Of a stretch of DNA of 8,769 nt, positions 5,404-8,769 are shown in pieces. The stretch comes from JBBTCJ01 sp038043285. Its GTDB lineage: Bacteria; Planctomycetota; Phycisphaerae; UBA1845. Both the position numbers and the translations under genes were made by a program. The stretch covers positions 1-8,769 of the forward strand of contig JBBTCJ010000100.1 of NCBI GenBank assembly GCA_038043285.1, read 5' to 3'. Below the pieces are notes generated by a model. The model did no database searches, was not told where the DNA came from, and was given only the letters and a program-made list of their open reading frames with translations. Numbering within the stretch: the stretch's first letter is position 1; the number at the start of each line of letters is the position of its first letter.

Positions 5404-5970
5404 ATGTCGTTTGGACAATGGGCTTTGGGCATGTTGATCATCGGCGTGTGCATGTTCCTCATGCTCGTGATCTTGTTGCAGCGTGGTCGCGGCGCGGGAA
5501 TCTCGGGCGCCTTCGGCGGCGGCGGCGGCTCCGGCGCCTTCGGCGCCAAGACCGGCGACGTCTTCACCTGGATCACCGTGGTCGTCACCGGGTTGTTCTT
5601 CGTGCTCGCGGTTGTTGCGAACTTCGCGTTCGACCAATCGGCGGTCGCGGTCGCCCAGCCTGCATCCGTCGCTCCGGTCGAAGTCCCGACCTCCGGCGAA
5701 CCGGGAACTCCTCCCGGCCAGCCCGGAACCATTCAGATCCCCGTCACCGCGAGGGACGCCGGCGGGACCATCGAGTTGATCGGTCCGGACGGCAAGCCGA
5801 TATCCGGCGGCGTCACCATCGTTCCGTCAGGCCCCTCCGGCGCAACCGAGGGCAAAGCGGCCGGCGCGCCGACCCAACCGCAGGGCGAGGCCAAACCCGC
5901 TGACGCTCCCGACGCCGCGAAGGAACCCAAGAAAGAAGACAAGCCCGAGGGCGGGAGTGGTCCAGGCTGA
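5404..5970 (+). CDS. secG: Preprotein translocase subunit SecG with long C-terminal tail
   Basis: SecG is the small accessory subunit of the SecYEG channel and speeds SecA-driven export. The first 76 residues are standard: membrane helix at about 5-25, the conserved loop LLQRGRGAGISGAFGGGG and SGAFGAKTGDVF (24-54), and a second helix at about 56-75. The remaining 113 residues are an extension rich in Pro, Ala, Gly, Glu and Lys, with no recognisable domain, ending PKKEDKPEGGSGPG. The total of 188 is well above the 75-120 typical of the family; extended SecG tails are, as far as I recall, usual in planctomycetes. By E. coli topology (both ends outside the cytoplasm) the tail would be periplasmic. 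Start supported by GGGAG about 10 bases upstream. The gene ends 2 bases before yicC, implying co-transcription. Confidence 0.92.
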   Translation: MSFGQWALGMLIIGVCMFLMLVILLQRGRGAGISGAFGGGGGSGAFGAKTGDVFTWITVVVTGLFFVLAVVANFAFDQSAVAVAQPASVAPVEVPTSGEPGTPPGQPGTIQIPVTARDAGGTIELIGPDGKPISGGVTIVPSGPSGATEGKAAGAPTQPQGEAKPADAPDAAKEPKKEDKPEGGSGPG

Positions 5971-5972
5971 CG

Positions 5973-6857
5973 ATGATCGTCTCGATGACCGGCTACGGGT
6001 CGGCCCACGCCGAGCGAAACGGCGTGAGTTACGCCGTTGAAATCCGCAGCGTCAACAACCGCTACCTCAAGCTCTCGACCAAGCTTCCCGAACCCCTGCA
6101 ATTCGCGGAATCCGAGGTCGAAAAGTTGGTGCGGCAGCGCGTCGCCCGCGGATCCGTCTCCTGCGTGCTCCGCGTGCGCGATGCCACGCTCGCCGGTTGC
6201 GGAACAATCAACGTGCCCGCCGTGCAGGGGTATTTGCAGCAGTTGTCGCGCGTCGCCCTTCCGCCGGGCGTGGCCGCCACGTTCGATCTGGCGACGGCCG
6301 CGACGCTGCCCGGCGTGATGGACCCGGCGGACCTGGACGACGAGACCTGCGGAAACCAGTCGGCGGTCATCGCCGAAGTCGTCGGCCGCGCCCTCGACGC
6401 CCTGGTGTCGATGCGCAAAGAGGAGGGGCGCTCCCTGGCCAACGACCTCGCCGGCTGCGTGAAACAGATCCACGCCGAGCTGGACGCGGTGGCCGCCAGA
6501 GCGCCCACGGTGATCGACGAATACCATCAGCGGTTGCGCGCCCGCGTGCAGACGCTGCTCCAGACCGCGCAGTTGGAGTTGGAGTCTGAGTCGCTGATGC
6601 GCGAGGTGGCCGTCTTTGCCGAGCGCTGCGATATCAGCGAAGAAGTCAGCCGCGTCCGCTCGCACCTCGACCAGTTCGACGAGTTGTGCCGCCGCGGCGA
6701 CCAGGTGGGCAGGACGATGGACTTCCTTGCCCAGGAGCTGCTGCGCGAGGCCAACACCATCGGCTCCAAGAGCAGCGACGCCGCGATCGCCCGCAGCGTC
6801 GTGCAGATGAAGGGCTGCATCGACCGGCTCAAAGAGCAGGTGCAGAATGTCGAGTAG
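5973..6857 (+). CDS. yicC: YicC family endoribonuclease
   Basis: 294 residues, normal length. The N-terminal YicC domain opens with MIVSMTGYGSAHAERNGV and contains EIRSVNNRYLKLSTKLP; the C-terminal DUF1732 domain ends with EVAVFAERCDISEEVSRVRSHL (broken here by family numbering), TMDFLAQELLREANTIGSKS and MKGCIDRLKEQVQNVE, all near-invariant in the family. E. coli YicC has been described as an endoribonuclease acting on small RNA; activity here is inferred. The first ATG (5973) rather than the ATG at 5985 is used, because relatives start MI-SMT. It begins 2 bases after the secG stop and overlaps gmk by 11 bases, so the three genes are probably one operon. Confidence 0.93.
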   Translation: MIVSMTGYGSAHAERNGVSYAVEIRSVNNRYLKLSTKLPEPLQFAESEVEKLVRQRVARGSVSCVLRVRDATLAGCGTINVPAVQGYLQQLSRVALPPGVAATFDLATAATLPGVMDPADLDDETCGNQSAVIAEVVGRALDALVSMRKEEGRSLANDLAGCVKQIHAELDAVAARAPTVIDEYHQRLRARVQTLLQTAQLELESESLMREVAVFAERCDISEEVSRVRSHLDQFDELCRRGDQVGRTMDFLAQELLREANTIGSKSSDAAIARSVVQMKGCIDRLKEQVQNVE

Positions 6858-7449
6858 TCCGCCGGCGACGAAGTGGCCACGAGGCGTGCTGATGGTCATC
6901 AGCGGTCCCTCCGGCGCGGGTAAAACCTCCATCTGTCAGGCGCTGCTCCGCGACCTGCCGCAGACCGTGTGGAGCGTCTCGGTCACCACCCGTTCGCCCC
7001 GCCTCGGCGAGCGCGACGGCGAAAGCTATTCGTTCGTCAGCGCCGACGAGTTCCGCCGACGCGAGAGAGCCGGTGATTTTCTGGAGAGCGCCGAATACGT
7101 GGGACATCGCTACGGCACGCCGCGAGAGCCTGTCGAGACGGCCCTTGCCGGCGGAAAAAACGTGGTTATGGAAATCGACGTCCAGGGCGGAATGCAGGTC
7201 GCCCAACGCATGCCGGAGTCGGTGCGGATCTTTGTCCTGCCGCCCGACATGCAGTCCTTGCGGGCCAGGCTCGAAGGGCGGCGCACCGAACAGGAGGAGC
7301 AGATGCGCCGCCGCATTGCCCAGGCCGACGGCGAAATCGCCGTCGCCCGCGACAGCGGATGCTACCAATATTTCGTGGTCAACGACGTTCTGGAAAACAC
7401 CATCGAGGAAGTCAAGAACATCATCGAACAGGAGCGAAACAAAAGATGA
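6847..7449 (+). CDS. gmk: Guanylate kinase
   Basis: 200 residues, close to the usual 200-210. Phosphorylates GMP to GDP with ATP, an essential step in guanine nucleotide supply. Visible motifs: P-loop GPSGAGKTS (20-28), the GMP-binding segment SVTTRSPRLGERDG (45-58) with YSFVS after it, YGT (89-91), EIDVQGG (109-115) and the lid region RRTEQEEQMRRRI (145-157). The start at 6847 lies inside the last codons of yicC, giving an 11-base overlap; the internal ATG at 6892 would leave only five residues before the P-loop and is less likely. The stop overlaps the rpoZ start as ATGA, indicating translational coupling. Confidence 0.97.
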   Translation: MSSSPPATKWPRGVLMVISGPSGAGKTSICQALLRDLPQTVWSVSVTTRSPRLGERDGESYSFVSADEFRRRERAGDFLESAEYVGHRYGTPREPVETALAGGKNVVMEIDVQGGMQVAQRMPESVRIFVLPPDMQSLRARLEGRRTEQEEQMRRRIAQADGEIAVARDSGCYQYFVVNDVLENTIEEVKNIIEQERNKR

Positions 7450-7661
7450 TCGAAGCATTGCGCAACGACGCCATCGTCGACAAGTTCGGCGGCCGGTTCA
7501 AACTCGCCGCCCTCATCCAACGCCGCTGGCTCGAACTCCTTCAGGGTTCAAGACCCATGGTCGATCCCTCCGGACTGACCGAGATGGAGATCGTGGTCAA
7601 GGAAATCCTCGACGGAAAGATCGAGATGGAATTCCTGGAAGAACCCGAGGAGGAGGACTAA
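7446..7661 (+). CDS. rpoZ: DNA-directed RNA polymerase omega subunit
   Basis: 71 residues, slightly short of the 80-90 in proteobacteria. Omega helps fold and hold the beta-prime subunit of RNA polymerase. The core is recognisable: DAIVDKFGGRFKLAALIQRRW (residues 8-28) matches the N-terminal helices, with Arg-Phe-Lys-Leu and the following Ala/Arg positions conserved, then a short proline region and EMEIVVKEILDGKIEMEF, equivalent to the I-ALREI-EGLI segment. The acidic end EEPEEED is normal. The ATG overlaps the gmk stop by four bases (ATGA), and gmk-rpoZ is one of the most conserved bacterial gene pairs, which supports the call despite the small size. Confidence 0.9.
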   Translation: MIEALRNDAIVDKFGGRFKLAALIQRRWLELLQGSRPMVDPSGLTEMEIVVKEILDGKIEMEFLEEPEEED

Positions 7662-7752
7662 CCGCTCAGAGCCGCGTGTGGAAACGAGCCGATGCGGGAG
7701 GCGCCGACAGACGGCATAGAGGGCATCGTCACGTGCCTTCGCAGGTATTCCC

Positions 7753-8439
7753 ATGAACGCTCCGACGCCTGACATGTCCTTGACCGCCGACCTCGCCGGA
7801 CGCGAAGTCCTCGTCTGTGTCTGCGGAGGCATCGCCGCCTACAAGGTTTGCGAAGTCGTCTCCCGCCTCGTGCAACGCGGCGCGGGCGTCACCGTGGCCA
7901 TGACCCGCGCGGCCCAGCATTTCGTCGGACCGCTCACCCTCCAGGCCATCTCCGGACGCCGCGTCCTCACCGACCTCTGGTCCGCCGACGACCAAGCCGA
8001 CATCCAGCATATCTCCCTGACCGAACGGGCGAACCTCGTGCTGGTCGCACCCGCGACCGCCAACGTCCTCGGCAAGATTGCCAACGGCATCGCCGACGAC
8101 GTGGTGACCACACTCCTGATCAGTGCGTCGTCGCGGGTCGTCCTCGCGCCGGCCATGAACGATCGCATGTGGGCCAATCCCGCCGTCCAGCGCAACGTGG
8201 CCATACTCATTGAGCGTGGTTTCAAGCTGATCGGCCCGGCCTCCGGCTGGCTCGCCTGCCGCGCGGTCGGCCCGGGTCGAATGGTCGAGCCACAGGAAAT
8301 CCTCGACGTCGTGGTCCCGATGCTGAACGCCGCGCAGACCACTGCCACACGCCCTCAGATGGAAGATACAAGGGCGGACGGAGGCGGGAGGGGCAGGACT
8401 CCAGCGCCATCCGGGCGGACAGAAAACAAGGCAGAGTGA
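7753..8439 (+). CDS. coaC: Phosphopantothenoylcysteine decarboxylase (CoaC domain only)
   Basis: 228 residues, covering only the flavoprotein half of the usual 400-residue CoaBC (Dfp). It decarboxylates 4'-phosphopantothenoylcysteine to 4'-phosphopantetheine, in coenzyme A synthesis, using FMN. Seen: the nucleotide-binding start VCVCGGIAAYK (21-31), His86 in IQHISL as the catalytic histidine, APATAN (99-104), PAMNDRMW (133-140, the PxMNxxMW signature) and PASGWLACRAVGPGRM (162-177), the substrate clamp with Cys169. The residue after this Cys is Arg, where Gly is common. After about residue 195 the sequence turns into a hydrophilic tail with no CoaB (synthetase) domain; CoaB must be encoded elsewhere or follow later. 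It lies 91 bases after rpoZ with no clear terminator between, so it likely belongs to the same operon. Start: ATG 7753; ATG 7774 is an alternative. Confidence 0.88.
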   Translation: MNAPTPDMSLTADLAGREVLVCVCGGIAAYKVCEVVSRLVQRGAGVTVAMTRAAQHFVGPLTLQAISGRRVLTDLWSADDQADIQHISLTERANLVLVAPATANVLGKIANGIADDVVTTLLISASSRVVLAPAMNDRMWANPAVQRNVAILIERGFKLIGPASGWLACRAVGPGRMVEPQEILDVVVPMLNAAQTTATRPQMEDTRADGGGRGRTPAPSGRTENKAE

Positions 8440-8462
8440 TGGGGGTAGGGTTTAGCCGTTTC

Positions 8463-8496
8463 ATGCTGCGGCACACAGTGTGATTCGCAGCGTTTT
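8463..8496 (+). terminator. Probable intrinsic terminator after coaC
   Basis: Stem GCTGCG (8465-8470) with CGCAGC (8486-8491), extendable by a T-G and an A-T pair, followed by TTTT at 8493-8496. The loop can itself pair (CACA/TGTG). It begins 24 bases after the coaC stop, the expected place for the end of the tpiA/secG-coaC transcript. The T-run is short, so termination may be partial. Confidence 0.45.
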
Positions 8497-8578
8497 CCAC
8501 ATTCCAGGTAGTCGACCGCCGAGGGTCGAGTTGTGGTTAAGTCGGTGATCCCAGAGAACCCAGCGCAGGGTGGGCCGG

Positions 8579-8613
8579 GTGCCCCATCCATCGCTATGCG
8601 ATGGATGGGGCAC
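8579..8613. repeat. Perfect 16-bp palindrome
   Basis: Arms GTGCCCCATCCATCGC (8579-8594) and GCGATGGATGGGGCAC (8598-8613) pair without a mismatch around TAT. No T-run follows, and no GTAG foot is present, so it is neither a clear terminator nor one of the REP units above. An interspersed palindrome is likely. The surrounding non-coding bases from 8497 to 8685 show nothing else. Confidence 0.7.
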
Positions 8614-8685
8614 CGTCCCGTCGCCCAGGGCTCAGCCGACGGCAAGCCGAAATGAGAATCGGTATGACTCCGCACTATTTTTTTG

Positions 8686-8715
8686 TTGACACGGGCAAGC
8701 GGTGACGGGTATCAT
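8686..8715 (+). promoter_or_regulatory. Near-consensus sigma-70 promoter
   Basis: TTGACA (8686-8691, perfect -35) and TATCAT (8710-8715, five of six matches to TATAAT) separated by 18 bases, preceded by an AT-rich run (TATTTTTTTG at 8676-8685). This is the best promoter match in the window. It would drive a gene beyond the right edge, with transcription starting near 8722. Confidence 0.6.
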
Positions 8716-8769
8716 GCTTTCCACATTTCGTGCAGTCGTCGGGACGGTGTGCGTTTTTCTCTTTGCGGG
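8714..8769 (+). CDS. Possible 5' end of a secreted protein, cut by the window edge
   Basis: From ATG 8714 the frame is open to the edge and reads MLSTFRAVVGTVCVFLFA, which resembles the start of a signal peptide: short, one Arg, then hydrophobic. The ATG overlaps the -10 box of the promoter at 8686-8715, so that promoter could not express it from this ATG; the in-frame GTG at 8747 would be an alternative start for that transcript. Only 18 codons are visible and no strong ribosome site is seen, so this is tentative. Confidence 0.3.
   Translation, partial: MLSTFRAVVGTVCVFLFA

Noticed and set aside
5733..6932. Long open frame on the minus strand opposite yicC
   Set aside because: It is the antisense shadow of GC-rich yicC, secG and gmk, with no recognisable domain, while the plus strand has clear families.
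8355..8675. Minus-strand gene after coaC
   Set aside because: It runs through the perfect palindrome and into coaC, has no domain and no ribosome site.

Overview
The window looks like part of a draft or metagenome-derived genome of a planctomycete-like bacterium, probably near the Phycisphaerae. This rests on family knowledge rather than any search. The signs are high-GC coding, a secreted beta-helix protein ending in a dockerin-like calcium pair plus a VPTxxEW/IPTL-type C-terminal sorting tail, a SecG with a long Pro/Ala/Gly tail, the run tpiA-secG-yicC-gmk-rpoZ-coaC, and intergenic DNA full of palindromic repeats. An internal run of exactly 100 Ns (2967-3066) marks a scaffold gap of unknown true size.

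Left part (1-2461): an AT-rich gene for an exported beta-helix/dockerin protein (544-1886) is split by a -1 frame change at an A6 tract. It lies between clusters of small hairpins that each begin with GTAG and occur in both orientations, a REP/BIME-like arrangement. Further right are more of these repeats, other palindromes and the 3' end of a second, decayed dockerin gene (2083-2166).

Middle part (2462-4355): a PaaI-type hotdog thioesterase, then a tandem array of 37/38-bp units ending in GATYGAAACGG (interrupted by the Ns), then a GYF_2-AIM24 (TIGR00266) protein.

Right part (4419-8439): a housekeeping cluster, all on the plus strand. It holds triose-phosphate isomerase, SecG, the YicC endoribonuclease family protein, guanylate kinase, RNA polymerase omega and the flavoprotein phosphopantothenoylcysteine decarboxylase domain without its usual CoaB partner. 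yicC/gmk and gmk/rpoZ overlap, suggesting translational coupling. A probable terminator follows coaC. The final 270 bases carry a perfect 16-bp palindrome, a near-consensus sigma-70 promoter and the possible first codons of a secreted protein that runs off the window.

No complete mobile element, RNA gene, cas gene or transposase is visible. The most unusual items are the CRISPR-like but spacerless tandem array, the in-phase slippery site in the dockerin gene, and the REP-bracketed AT-rich island.
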